Source: Cruorifilaria tuberocauda
Lineage: Eukaryota; Nematoda; Chromadorea; Rhabditida; Onchocercidae
Assembly (NCBI GenBank): GCA_013365365.1
Contig: JABVXU010000763.1
Span: 1-22,029 of the forward strand
DNA length: 22,029 nt
Direction of reading: 5' to 3'
Shown here: in pieces, positions 1 to 11,163 of the stretch
How the letters are laid out: each line of letters starts with the position of its first letter
How positions within the stretch are numbered: the first letter of the stretch is position 1
Notes under the pieces: model-generated
Told to the model about the DNA's origin: nothing
Database searches by the model: none
Seen by the model: only the letters and a program-made list of their open reading frames with translations
Made by a program: the position numbers and the translations under genes

Positions 1-442
1 ATTAAATTTATTAATTTTGTTTCGTTTTAATTCAATTTTATTTCATTAATTATATTTTTTATTTGACTTCAAATTAATTTTACTTAATTTTAATTTAATA
101 AATTAAAATAATTGATTAATTAAAATATTTAAATTAAACAATTAATTGAAGAATCTTATCGTTTAATCATTTTTTTTTAATTAATCACAAATCAGAAATC
201 CATGCCTGACGTTTAGCAGAATAAACTGAACTGATTAATGAAAATCTTTAAATTAAATTAAAAATTGAAAAATTAACTTTTTAAATAAGTTTTTTCTCAA
301 TTTATCACATATCAATTAAAAATTTATTCTTAACTTTTTTTATTTTGATTTAAATTTAACAGTTCTTATAACATATCATATAAAAACTTACCCTTAACTT
401 TTTTAATTTCAATTTAAATTTAATGAACTGTTGTAATTTCAG
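1..442. other. AT-rich intron upstream of the first visible PTR exon
   Basis: This stretch is poly-A/T-rich with many stops in all frames and ends in a clear 3' splice site (TTTCAG, AG at 441-442). No coding exon is visible, so the missing N-terminal exon(s) of the PTR gene lie before position 1. Confidence -1.
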
Positions 443-3400
443 ATCCCATTCGTATTGATGTTATTCGATTTTATGCAGTTCATGAGGAAAATTCAAATTT
501 GTTAGAGTCACGTACGTTACGTAGAATTTATCGTTATACCAATGAAATTATGAATATCACAGCTGAATTCAACGGCAAAATCTATCGTTTTGAGGATTTC
601 TGTCAGAAGGATTACGAAGATGAAGTAATTGATATTCTAATATTATCATGATACTAATACTGATATCATGATATTAATGATAATATTTATCAGTATTAAA
701 AATATTCCTTATTAGTATTATTAAAAAAATATGCAAATTAAACTTTTTTATTATCACTATGATAAAATTTATCATATCAGTTTTATTTAATATTATCCTT
801 CAAATATTATAAATATATATCTTTTAACTCTTTAGATGATTATAGCATGTGGAAATATTTTATCACTTTAGATGATAAGCTTTACAGATGATAAGCTCTT
901 TAGTTCTTTAGCTTTAGGTGATATGATATTAGTAATGTGAGATTTAGATGATATGATATGATATTATCATTCTTTTATCAATTTAGAAATGCTCAAATGA
1001 ATTAAATGTATGGCTAAAGCATGCAGAAATACTTTTTCAAGATGGTAAAGTAAATTCAAATCCAAATTTACAACTTTCATATCCGGTTATGTATTTATTC
1101 AATCGACCAAAAGATATTGGTCAGGTATGGATTATTGATTGATTGATTGATCGATTGATTGATTTATAAAGAAATAATTTATGCTTATTATAATTAACTC
1201 ATTGAAGATTAAAAAATAATTTAAAAATACAATTTATAGGTAATTTATGGTGTAAACGTAACAGGTCGAAAACGTGAAATAACAAGTGCTAAAGTGGTTA
1301 CTGTTCATTGGTATATCAATTTCGAGAGTTCACCGGAAAAAGAAAAAGCATACGTGGCTTTTCGTCAAGAGTTAAATAATTTTTGGCTCTCTAAACGGAA
1401 TGAATCAAAACTTAAATTCATTCCACATAAGTAAGTTTTTTACTCGTTTTACTCTATTTTTAATTTTTTTCTTTTATTGAATGAGTTTGAATAAGTAAAT
1501 GAATGAGCTTTTAATGAGTTAATGAGTGAGTATAAATGAGTAAATGAGTTTAAATGGTTTAAAAGTTTTTCATCATTTATTCGATTGAACTATTTCATTT
1601 AGCTTAGTAAATTGATTTTACTTTCTCCAGCAGCTGCATATTCAATATTTAATTAATAGTACATTTCTAATTTGTTTTAATTAAATTAACAATTTTTATA
1701 CTTTAATATTCTGTACTGTAATAGAGTAATAGCTATATCTATAATAGAGTAATAGCTAACCTAATTGTCTGATCAGTTATTTTTATAATTTCTATCGTAC
1801 CTATATTATATCATCTGTATTAACTTCAATTTAGAATGTTTATAATAGAATCATTTTTAATTAAATACTTAAATTATATTTACACTTATATTTTACAAAA
1901 ACTTATACTTTACTAATTATGAATTTAAATTATATATTGTAGTTGTATTCAATAAAAATTTACATTTTACTAATTATAAATTTAAATTAATGCGTTGTAC
2001 TTATATTTTACTAATTATAAATTTAAATTATATATTTTAACTAATTACGAATTTGAATTCGTATCTTGTACTTATATTTGAATATAATTATACTTACATA
2101 AAAATTATACCTACATTTTACTGATTATAAACTTGAATTATATATTTATATTTATATTTTACAAAACTTATATTATACCAATTTTAAATTCAAATTATAT
2201 TCTGTACTTATATTTCACTAATTATAAATTTAAATTATATTTATATTTTACTATTTATAGATTTCAGTTATATGTTATACTTATACTTTGTTCAAAATTT
2301 ATACTTTACTTATTGTAAATTTAATTATACATACTTATATTTTTATTAATTTTTATAAAATTTTAAAAGTAAAAATTTTCCAGCGATAAAGCAATGAACG
2401 ATGAAATGTTTTTGATTATCGAAGCAGCACTACCATTTGCAGCAATCGTTTCATTGCAATTAATGCTTTTCGTCGTACTTTCAAATTACTCCAAAGATAT
2501 CACCAAGTAACTATTTCATTTCTCACTTACCATAACTTAACAAAAAGTTAAAACATAACTTTAATAAACGAAATAATCGTTAAGTTATTACTGCTAACTT
2601 ATTACTGAAACTTGCAAAGTTTATAATTAGAAATTCAAATATTATTAATTCCTATTTGAAAGCTATTGTGTTAGCAAATTGGTATAAGTCTTTGTTACTT
2701 TGTAATTATTCGATATTCAAATTCAATCTCCATACCCTGTCAGAGATTCCATGTTCAAATTCAAATTCCATATCATTTGATGATGGAATTTCCGACTTGG
2801 AGGATTTTTTCTCGGATAGCAACCGGAAGAACCGGAAATACCGTAGAATTCTCCGTCAGTCTTTCAAGATGCTTCATTTACTCAATGAGTTAACATATGG
2901 TTATTATAATTAAAATGAACTTAAATGAGAGTCGCAGAGAAATACGACGCTTTAAGAAATTGATAAATTGCGTAACGGAAATTGACGGAAATTAAAGGAA
3001 CGTAAATTGCGTGAATTCTGAACGAAAATGAAACGCTTGAAAGAACAGGAAGGAATGGTCCATTGAACAAAGAATAAGCCTAGTAAAGATAGTATTTGAC
3101 AAAGAGCAAGCCCAGCAAGGCAGAATTTGATAAAAAATAAGCCTAGCAAAGATAGCATTAGCAGCTAACATTCATTCCTTTATTGAAATGATCCAATAGA
3201 TATATTGATTTCATTAACTATTAATTAAAACTAATTAGCCTAAAATCGCCTCACTATGTAAAATTGATTGGTGAGTTACCCGTAGATGGATTTATCTGAG
3301 CCACTACGTGCACTTTCAAGACAACTTGTAAAGGTCAAAGTGCATGCAGTGTGCATGTTCCCTTGCAAGATTAATTCGAGAATGCATTGAATGCAATCTG

Positions 3401-6400
3401 CTAAAAAGTTTAAACCTGAATTCGGAATGAGCGAAGTGCAAATTTAGGGTAATTCAAGCAAATTTAAGAAAACGTGAATAGAAAATTCAGTTGAGGGAAA
3501 AACGTGAACCAACACGTCAAAGTCTCCATCCAGTATTGATAAGAGAGTGACGTGTTGCACGGAAACAATTTCAGACAATATATTGCATTTAAAGCACGAC
3601 GTCTAAAGAATGTCACGTTATCACGATAATTTACACGTTATAGAGATAAAATAGAAGGAATATGTAAAGCATGAAACTAGTGTCAAATGACGTATTTACC
3701 GGCTGATCTCACGCTGAGAAGGGTAAATAAGTGAAATATGGACAGGTCAACAAGGGAAAAAACATTTTTGCATTTCATTAAGTAATTAAACTTATAATAA
3801 TTACCTAACTTAATTTAACTTACAAATTATCTATTCTATTCTTTTAAAGGTCGAAACCGATGGAAGGTTATTTCGCAGTAATATCAGTTATCTTATCATT
3901 AATTTGCACTTTCGGATTGCTTTTCCGTCTTGGAATGCCATTCAATCCGGTTTCCTGTACAATGCCATTTTTGATTCTTGCCGTTGGTAAAACTTTTTCC
4001 GTCTCCTTTTCTTATATCTATATTTTCTGCTAATTAATTAAGAAATTAATTGCATTGATATTTCCAAGGTGTCGATGATGCATTCCTGATGTTAGGCGCC
4101 TGGCGCACAACCGGACGACATTTACCGATCGAGAAACGTATGGCATTAACGATGAGTGATGCCGGATTATCCATTACTGTAACATCCGTTACTGATTTCG
4201 GTTGTTTTGGTAAATTTTATAATTGATTTCAATAACGGAGAAATGTTGTTGAGAGTAATTTATACTTTTAAATTTATACTTTTACATTTTTAGGCTAATT
4301 TACACTTTTATACTTTTAAATTATAATTAAGAAAAAATAACAGCTTTTCATACTTCTGAGTAGAAGTTCTTCTTTTTTTCCAAAAAATAAAAATAAAATT
4401 GCGATCTATATACCTTATCATCTTACTGATCAGATAAATTTGATTGAAATCAATTATCAAAAACTTTTCAATTATTACTCATATACTTTGTTACGGTATT
4501 TACCGTATCGTCATATTCCCCTGAGCAAAATTAGACAGAAATTTTCCTGAAAAATAACCTAAAATTCCATGATATTCGAATTTTTCCAACTTTAGAGTGT
4601 TAAAATTAAAGTTTAAAAAACAGTTCAAGTCTATCTTCAACTATTATTAATCATTATAGAAATTTCTAAATTAATTAATTATGAAGTAACTATCATGCTT
4701 GAAATAATACATAAGCAAATTATATTTAATTTTTCAATCAATATATTTCATGCTATTAGAAAACATACAAAATTTAAATTTTAAAAATAGGATAAAGCTA
4801 AAGCTTAAAAGTAATTTATTAATTTTATGAAGAAAAAAAAAACAAATTAACTCTTGGCTTTTAGCTCTTGGCTATTTTCTCTGTCCGATCCCAGCTGTTT
4901 CGGATTTTTGTATATTAACGGCTACCGGTATTCTAATGGATTATCTATTTCAAATAACATTTTATGCTTCAATTATGGTTTATGGTGGACGAAAAGAAGC
5001 CAAGGGTGGATTAATTTCATGTTGCTACAAATTTAAAACAAAGGAAAATACAACAACGATCAATCGGAACATTCAACGTGGGTTCTTCTCTACCATCAAT
5101 CAAAAATGTGAGCTAACGCTTAGCTTAAAACGAACTGTACTGATAATTCCAGTAATTACAGTATGTTGTAGCAATTTAGAATCAATAGTTATAATTATTA
5201 ATTAAATTAAAAAAAAGAGAATTGATAATTTATTACAGTAAAACTACAGTAGCAATTTATTACAGTAAGCTACAGTAATAATTTATTACATTAGAACTAC
5301 AGTAATAATAATTTATTACAGTTAAGAGAAAAACGAAAATTTTCTTAACAATAAATTGATACGATTAAATGATATCATTGAAAGATTATTTTTTAAGCAA
5401 TTATCAATTAATTTACTATTTCCAAACACTTCTAAATTTATTTATTACAATAAATTACTATACAAAAATTTGCTTATCAATAAACTGATAAGTTTATGAT
5501 AATATTAAAAGATTATTTACGACCTGTATTGATAATTACAGTATGTTGTAGGAATTTAGAATAATTAAACTTAAAGAATAAATTTCTAATTTATTACAAT
5601 AAAAAAAACTGTATTAGATAAGATTAAATGATGTTATCAAGTGATTATTTCTTAAACACTTATCAATCAATTTATCATAATAAAATGCTATGCCAAATTT
5701 TTCTTATCAATTAGCTGATAAGATTAAATGATTATTTGACAAGCAATTCTAAATTTTTCAGAACCATACATTCATCGTTGGTTTGGTGACATTTATGCGC
5801 CATTTATCTTACGTAAAGAAGTTCGACTCATCTCTTTCATCGTTTTCCTGATTTATGCAACATTTGCTGTTTATGGTTGTATATCAATTTCTGTTGATAT
5901 CAGTCCTAGGAAATATATCCGTGATGATTCACCAATTCAACCTTTTATTGACCTTGCTGGTGAGATATTCTTTAATCAATTATTGATTTGATTAGATTTG
6001 AATGATATGACATCATTACACTGATATTTCCGATAGATTATATAAAATCAAGTAAAAAAACGAATATGATGCAATCATTTTCAAAAATCATGATTGATAA
6101 TGAACGAATATGATCCAATCATTTTCAAAAATCATGATTGATAATGATTGATAATTTTATTATCTGTCAAAGATAATTTTGTAATATGGAAAGGAAAATA
6201 ATCCAATTAAATTCTGTTTGCAAATCTTAGTAAGGAATTTATCAAAATTATCAGTTATTATCATTTACTTCTTTTATTCTATCCAGATCTTTTATCTTTA
6301 CTTTTATTTTCCGTCTTTATTTTATTAAGAATTAAAAATTACTTTAATAATAATTAAGAAGTATTTTGCTGAATATTAAGAATTATTTTATTAAGATTTA

Positions 6401-9400
6401 TTTTACTAAGAATTAAGAATTATTTTATAAGAATCAAGAATTATTTTATTAAGAATCATTTTATTAAGAATTAAAAAGAATTATTTTATTGGGAATTAAG
6501 AATTATTTTATTAAGAATTATGAAGAATTATTTTATTAGGAATTAAGAATTATTATATTTCATTAAGAATTTAAGCTTAAATTAGCTAATTTCATTTATA
6601 TTTCATTAAGCAATTATTTAACTAATAATTATTATAATTCATTAAGAATATAAGTTTAAATGTAAGTTTGCAAAGATAAGAAAAAAAAATCCAAAAATAA
6701 TTTTTTTTATCAGATAAATATATTTGGGCTGATAACGTAATGCCCGTATTTTACGTGATGAGACCACCGGATTTCCGTTTGGCGCAATCACGTGCTCGAA
6801 TGAACGAATTGATTTATCGTCTCGAACATACGTCTTATAGTATTGGACGAGTATCGACCAATTTTTGGCTCTGGGAGTATCAACGATTCTTAAATGATTT
6901 TCCGGATGTGAATTATACGAGTAATTTTTACGAAAGAAAATATTTGATTGATTTTTTCGATCAATCCGATAGTCAGCAATACAGAGGTTACTTTCAGCAT
7001 TGATCCTTAATAATTTATCAGTGATAACGTCGAAATATCAGCAATATGATCATGTCGATTTTTTTTTTGTTTAAAATTTAATTTAATAATTTTAACAGTA
7101 ATTAATTTTTAACTTTAATTTTGACGATTTAATCAAAATTTAAACAGGCAGATAGAAACACTTCATTAATTTTAAGCTTACGTAAAAATGAAAAGGAATG
7201 TGACAAATGGCGAGCCGTGTATTGCAGCGTTTGCTTTTCAAACTAGCTTCTATGGACTTGATTCATGGGATAAACGACACGTAAGTGACGTGAAATTTTG
7301 GTAAAAATAAATAATTATCTAATTATAGCTGTTTAATTAGCTTACATTTCTAATTAATTATCATTGAGGATGTTAGAAAAAGAAAGTATATAAAATTAAT
7401 TGATTACTTTTAACTATTACTTTAAACTTATTACTTTTAAATTTGTTGAACTCTTAAATGCATAATGGAAAATGAAAAAATCTCTAATCTTCCGGTAATT
7501 AACATAATTATTGTTTTTAAATAATCAAACTAACAGTAATGAATTTAATTACTGATTTGAAATGACTAAACTGTCAAATGAATTTATGATTCCTTTGAAA
7601 TGAACAGTAATTCTTTATATCATTTATCATTTATATCACTTAACGTTTATCATTTATCGTTATCATATGTAATCATTAAGTATTAATACATATTTATATC
7701 ATTTATCGTTATCAATTATCATTTATCGTTATCATATGTAATCATTAAGCATTCATACATATTTATATCATTTATCGTTTATCACTTATTTATCGTTATC
7801 AATCATTATCATTTATACAAATATATATATACTTATATCATTTATCATTTATCATTTATATCAATCATCGTTTATCACTTACATCATTTATATTAATTAT
7901 CGTTATCATGTGCAATCATTGAGCATTCACACGTATTTATATCATCTATCGCTTATTATTTATATCATTCATTGTTTATCATTCATATCATTTATATCAA
8001 TTATCATTATCATACGCAATCATGAGGCATTTTTATCATTTATCATTTATCACTTCTATCATTTATATCATTTATCGTTATCATATACAATCATTAAGCA
8101 TTGAAAAAAAATGAAATAAAATTGAAATGAAATTATAATATTAGAATGAATTATATCGATGGCGTGCAATGATCGCTGAATATCCTGATTTCGATGTTTT
8201 TTTGTCTGGAATTTTTTCACCATTTTTAATCGATCAACGAAAAAGTATCGCACCATCATCAATGCAATCAATTGGATCAGCAATATCTGTTATGGCAATC
8301 TTATCAGTTTTCTTTCTACCTGATAAGGTTAATTAGCAATGGCGAATATAATCAAATTCAAATTTCACGTACTAATGATTTTTAAAATTTTGTTTTTTGT
8401 TATGTTTTATTTCGAAGAAGATTTGAAATTTTAGAAAGATAAAAATAAACTTAATGAATTATTTTAATCAGTTAAGTTTGATAAAAATTACATTGGCAAT
8501 TAATTACTTTGAATTTTTCTAATTTCCAGCAATCGGTATTTTTCATGACTTGGAGTTTGCTATCAATTTCAATGGGTGTTTGCGGAGGCTTATCACTTTG
8601 GGGTAGTGATTTAGACTCTGTTTCCATGGGATGTATTGTTATGGCGATCGGATTAGCTGTCGATTTCTCCATACATATTTGCTATAGGTACCACAGATCA
8701 ACTCAACAAACATCACATCAGAAGGTAACGTCAAACCTAAAATTATTATCAGCGCCTGTTTCCTTCATTCAGGATTAGCTGTTATTTTTAACATAATTCG
8801 GATGGAGCTGATAAGGAAATAACAGTTTGCAATAATACTAATAGTGAAACTAATTGGATAATGATAAGTAATGAGAAGTTAATGATAATGATAAGTTAAT
8901 TATACTTTATATACTTTGTTCGTTAAACAGTCTTAAGTAAGTATCTGATTTAGCGAATAACTGATAATATTCGAGTAGGAAATCATTCGATCTAGGAACG
9001 GTAAGATACTTAGTATTATAAAATTACTTCAATTTTCCAATAAAAAGTTATAATTCAAATAATACGTCATATTTGTTTGGTTCTCTTTCTTTGATTTCTA
9101 ATTCAGTATTCCATTTCTTTTTCGAGTACCTTTTCTGGAATCTTGATTCTGGATTCATGATTTTGGATTTTCGATTGTTCTTTGACTCTGTTTTGCTTTT
9201 CTTTTTCACGAATAACACCCTATTTTACTTTTTTTTCTTGAAAATAATTGAATTTGTTATTATGAAAATTTAATCAAATAATCAAATAATTAGCAATCAA
9301 ATAATCAAATGCTTTAATTAAATAATTGAATTTGTTATTCTGAAAATTTGAATATTTTCAGGTACAAGATCACATAATTAGACGTCAAATAATCAAATAC

Positions 9401-9701
9401 TTTAATTAAATAATTGAATTTATTATTCTAAAAATTCGAATAATATTTTCAGGTACAAGAATCATTAAGGATGGTTGGTTGGCCGGTATTACAAGCTGGT
9501 TGTTCCACCTTATTCTCAATGCTAACATTACCATTAATACCAGCTTACCTGGTACGTGTCTTCTTTCAAACGGTGATGCTTGTTAATGTAATTGGCTTAA
9601 CACATGCGCTATTATGGTTACCACAAATGATATCACTGCTTGATCCATGTGAACGAATACCGCTCAGGTTCCGATATCCGATCAAGGAATACGAAACTTA
9701 A
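443..9701 (+). CDS. Patched-related (PTR) sterol-sensing-domain membrane protein, 5'-partial, spliced
   Basis: Exons by splice phase: 443-624, 987-1124, 1240-1430, 2384-2506, 3850-3986, 4069-4209, 4865-about 5077/5160, 5762-5959, 6714-6986, 7152-7280, 8145-8327, 8530-8724, 9453-9701 (TAA). The first exon opens in phase 1 and begins FYAVHEENS, so an upstream exon lies outside the window. The first loop is followed by a sterol-sensing domain with the RND-type motif GVDDAFLM across the 3986/4069 junction; the second half carries the matching GLAVDFS in exon 8530-8724. Both intramembrane aspartate motifs expected for a Patched/RND permease are kept. The C-terminus is a last membrane bundle plus about 25 cytoplasmic residues. 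Known family: PTR proteins are nematode-expanded relatives of Patched, linked to cuticle, moulting and membrane lipid traffic; the substrate here is unknown. Oddities: frame mismatch between exons 4865 and 5762 and inside exon 7152-7280. Family assignment is firm; the individual PTR orthologue is not identified. Confidence -1.
1131..1163. repeat. (ATTG)n microsatellite in PTR intron 2
   Basis: About eight tandem ATTG units with one GATC interruption, immediately after the donor site of exon 987-1124 (GTATGG at 1125). Simple repeat with no coding content. Confidence -1.
1870..2340. repeat. AT-rich intronic tandem repeat (PTR intron 3)
   Basis: Diverged tandem copies of a roughly 40-55 bp unit containing TTTTACTAATTATAAATTTA and ACTTATA. 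At least eight copies can be followed. A 61-residue low-complexity open frame at 2133-2318 is a by-product of this repeat and not a gene. Confidence -1.
2640..3780 (+). pseudogene. Coding-like, degenerate island inside PTR intron 4 (possible pseudogene)
   Basis: This part of the 2507-3849 intron is visibly richer in G/C than its surroundings. An 85-codon open frame (2656-2913) contains SFDDGISDLEDFFSDSNRK followed by basic residues, and a second short frame (2915-2995) contains NESRREIRRFKK. Beyond 2995, charged, coiled-coil-like stretches (ERKLREF, KMKRLKEQE, FKARRLKNV) appear in shifting frames broken by stops. Around 3065-3155 a roughly 40-bp unit (AATAAGCCTAG...AAAGATAG) is repeated two to three times. 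None of the frames fits the phase-2 donor of the preceding exon, so it is unlikely to be a cassette exon. It could be a decayed nested gene or a mobile-element relic; I do not recognise a family. Confidence -1.
5146..5740. repeat. Internally duplicated PTR intron copying the exon's 3' edge
   Basis: The end of exon 4865 and its possible donor (CTGATAATT...ACAGTATGTTGTAG, about 5143-5180) reappears at about 5526-5562 in the intron. Shared blocks follow each copy (GATAAGATTAAATGAT, AAGTGATTATTT, ACACTTATCAAT and variants). Within it, 5230-5320 holds about three short tandem copies of AATTTATTACAGTA. The copied block places a second GTATGT donor-like site inside the intron. Confidence -1.
6061..6147. 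repeat. Two-copy 44-bp tandem repeat (PTR intron)
   Basis: Positions 6061-6104 and 6105-6147 are nearly identical (GATG versus GATC is the visible difference), which indicates a recent duplication. A third partial piece (ATTGATAATG) follows. Confidence -1.
6330..6560. repeat. Intronic tandem repeat of TTATTTTATTAAGAATTAAG
   Basis: About ten degenerate copies of a roughly 20-25 bp unit lie between the exon ending at 5959 and the exon starting at 6714. The repeat is AT-only apart from isolated G residues and is non-coding. Confidence -1.
7152..7280 (+). pseudogene. PTR exon with a +1 reading-frame break
   Basis: The acceptor is the second AG of CAGGCAG (7148-7151). Frame A joins in phase with the exon ending at 6986 and reads DRNTSLILSLRKNEKECDK, then meets TAG at 7244. 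Frame B, which matches the family and joins exon 8145 in phase 0, reads NGEPCIAAFAFQTSFYG to WDKRH; it is closed upstream by TAA at 7173-7175. Removing one base between 7176 and 7243, for example in the ACAAATGG run near 7202-7209, would reconcile the frames. An alternative is a 46-nt intron from GTAAAA (7182) to TTGCAG (7227), which also restores frame but drops conserved-looking residues. I cannot tell an assembly indel from a real mutation. Confidence -1.
7618..8103. repeat. TCATTTATCGTTATCA minisatellite in PTR intron
   Basis: Several hundred bases of ATCATTTATCGTTATCA-type units. A larger unit of about 65-115 bp is superimposed (ATCATATGTAATCATTAAGCATT and ATACATATTTAT), seen near 7664, 7730, 7905, 8012 and 8080. 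The repeat stops about 40 bp before the acceptor of exon 8145-8327. An open frame at 7910-8104 is a by-product of the repeat. Confidence -1.
9298..9460 (+). repeat. Tandem duplication of the last PTR 3' splice site (decoy plus real)
   Basis: Copy 1 (9298-9369) and copy 2 (9386-9460) share CAAATAATCAAAT, TTTAATTAAATAATTGAATT and TATTTTCAGGTACAAGA; a third partial copy starts near 9243. Copy 2 is the real acceptor: after TTTTCAG the exon reads VQESLRMVGWPVLQ. Copy 1 is a decoy: after its TTTTCAG it reads VQDHIIRRQ and stops at a TAA near 9409, which would cut the protein short. Confidence -1.
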
Positions 9702-10500
9702 TATATCGATTATTTTTCGATCATGATCCATTCTATTATCAATTTTGCCAAATTTGCGTAACTGAACGCTTTAGTAATGAATAACCTACGTATGACAATC
9801 TTCAAATGAAGTTAAACTTATTCTAAAATAATCAATCAATGTACAATATAATGTTTTTGTGTTTCTGTACTTTTGTTTGAAATGATTGATAACCGTATTT
9901 GCCTCTTAATTAATAATCTGAAATTGATAAAACTTATCCTAATATGATATCCTGATCCTAATATCTAATATGAGCAATTCAAGAAGATAATTATTAAGTA
10001 ATGATGATGATTAAATAGATCGGATCATTTTAATAAGAAATACTCATGCTATCTAATATTACTATTACTACTTTTTCTTTCTTTATGAAATATTTCAATT
10101 TATTTAGCTTAATTCTTGGATTAAATTGTCAAAGCATAAATTAAAGTACAGGTTAAAGCATCGACAAAAGCATAGGTAAAAGCATAAGTAAAAGCATAGA
10201 TTAAAGTATAGGTTGAAGCATAGATAAAAGCATAGGTGAAAGCATAGGTAAAAGTATAGGTAAAAGTATAAATTTAAGAGGAAATTCAAAGTTACATTTT
10301 ACGGACTCAAATATGCTTATTGAAAAAAATGAGCTTCATTCATAAATAAACAATTATTAGTTGCATTATTCAGTATTCATGTAAAATCTTAATTAAGCAA
10401 TTCCCAATTTATCACTGGAAACTTATCATTAAACTATTATGCATGTGCGATTCGACTTTTGTTGAATTTTAATAAAATTTTTTAAATCAATTCTAATTAA
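9702..10500. other. PTR 3' UTR and convergent intergenic DNA
   Basis: After the TAA at 9699-9701 there is no further coding signal on the + strand. The nearest exact AATAAA I see is at 10345-10350, about 640 bp downstream; a non-canonical nearer poly(A) signal is possible. No gene is seen on either strand. Confidence -1.
10131..10272. repeat. 12-bp minisatellite AAAGCATAGGTA between convergent genes
   Basis: About eleven to twelve tandem copies of AAAGCATAGGTA, with substitutions such as GTATAGG, ATAGATA and ATAAGTA. The period stays close to 12 bp, so on the - strand it reads as a repetitive open frame rich in F, Y, L and C (10104-10289). That frame has no start context or splice support, so I call it a repeat and not a gene. 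Confidence -1.
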
Positions 10501-11163
10501 TTGTTTCAACAAAATATTAGTCTTTCCCGTATTTCTATCGAGAATGACAGTTTGTGCCATTTTTCCGCCACATTTTAGATAAATCCTTCTCAATACTTGA
10601 CATTTCTGATATTATGTAAACGCTAATATCTATATTGCATTCAACTTCACTTAATTTTTCGCTTTGAAAATTTACTTCTATCTTTGTATGCGCTAATTGT
10701 CATTGTGGCGCATTTGTCACATCTATCACCTCTTACTTATCATTCAAAGATTTGCATGCGTTAACATTAATATCATTTTAAAACAATTTGAAATTAATGG
10801 AGGAAATTAATTTTGCTACCTAAAATTAAATTCATATAGCAAATATATCAGCCAAATATACTTGTGAAAAGCTCGTTACTCTAAATTAGCCAGTATTACT
10901 TAAGTAAATTGTAAGAGTAAGGTGATTAAATACTAACGTTCCTACATCTTAACGTTTTTCCCTAAACGTATTCGACGCATTGATTGCTGTTTACACGTAA
11001 TGAAATTGCCAATGATCTATTAGGCTAACTTTGGCTAATACGAAAATATTTATTAAAGCGAAATCTTTCAATTTAAAAAATTAAAATAAAAAATATAATC
11101 AATCAAGGATAGATTATCATACTGATAATATGCAAATTTTCGTTTAACTTGTTTAATTTAAAA
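10501..11163. other. Intergenic DNA with poly(A) signal for the - strand gene
   Basis: No coding exon was found on either strand. On the - strand an AATAAA (TTTATT on +, 11049-11054) lies about 110 bp after the TAA of the 11164-11246 exon and is a plausible poly(A) signal for it. Confidence -1.

Noticed and set aside
2952..3158. 68-residue open frame on the - strand, rich in Leu/Phe.
   Set aside because: It is antisense to the coding-like relic and its repeated AATAAGCCTAG units; there is no splice or start support.
4854..5036. 60-residue + strand open frame (MAFSSWLFSL...).
   Set aside because: Out-of-frame reading over the start of the true PTR exon at 4865, which reads ALGYFLCPIPAVSDFCI in the frame set by the previous exon.
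8472..8672. 66-residue open frame on the - strand.
   Set aside because: Shadow of the PTR exon 8530-8724, which encodes the GLAVDFS motif on the + strand.
9073..9273. 66-residue Phe-rich + strand open frame.
   Set aside because: T-rich intron sequence between the last two PTR exons. A continuous model from exon 8530-8724 to 9453-9701 keeps phase without it.
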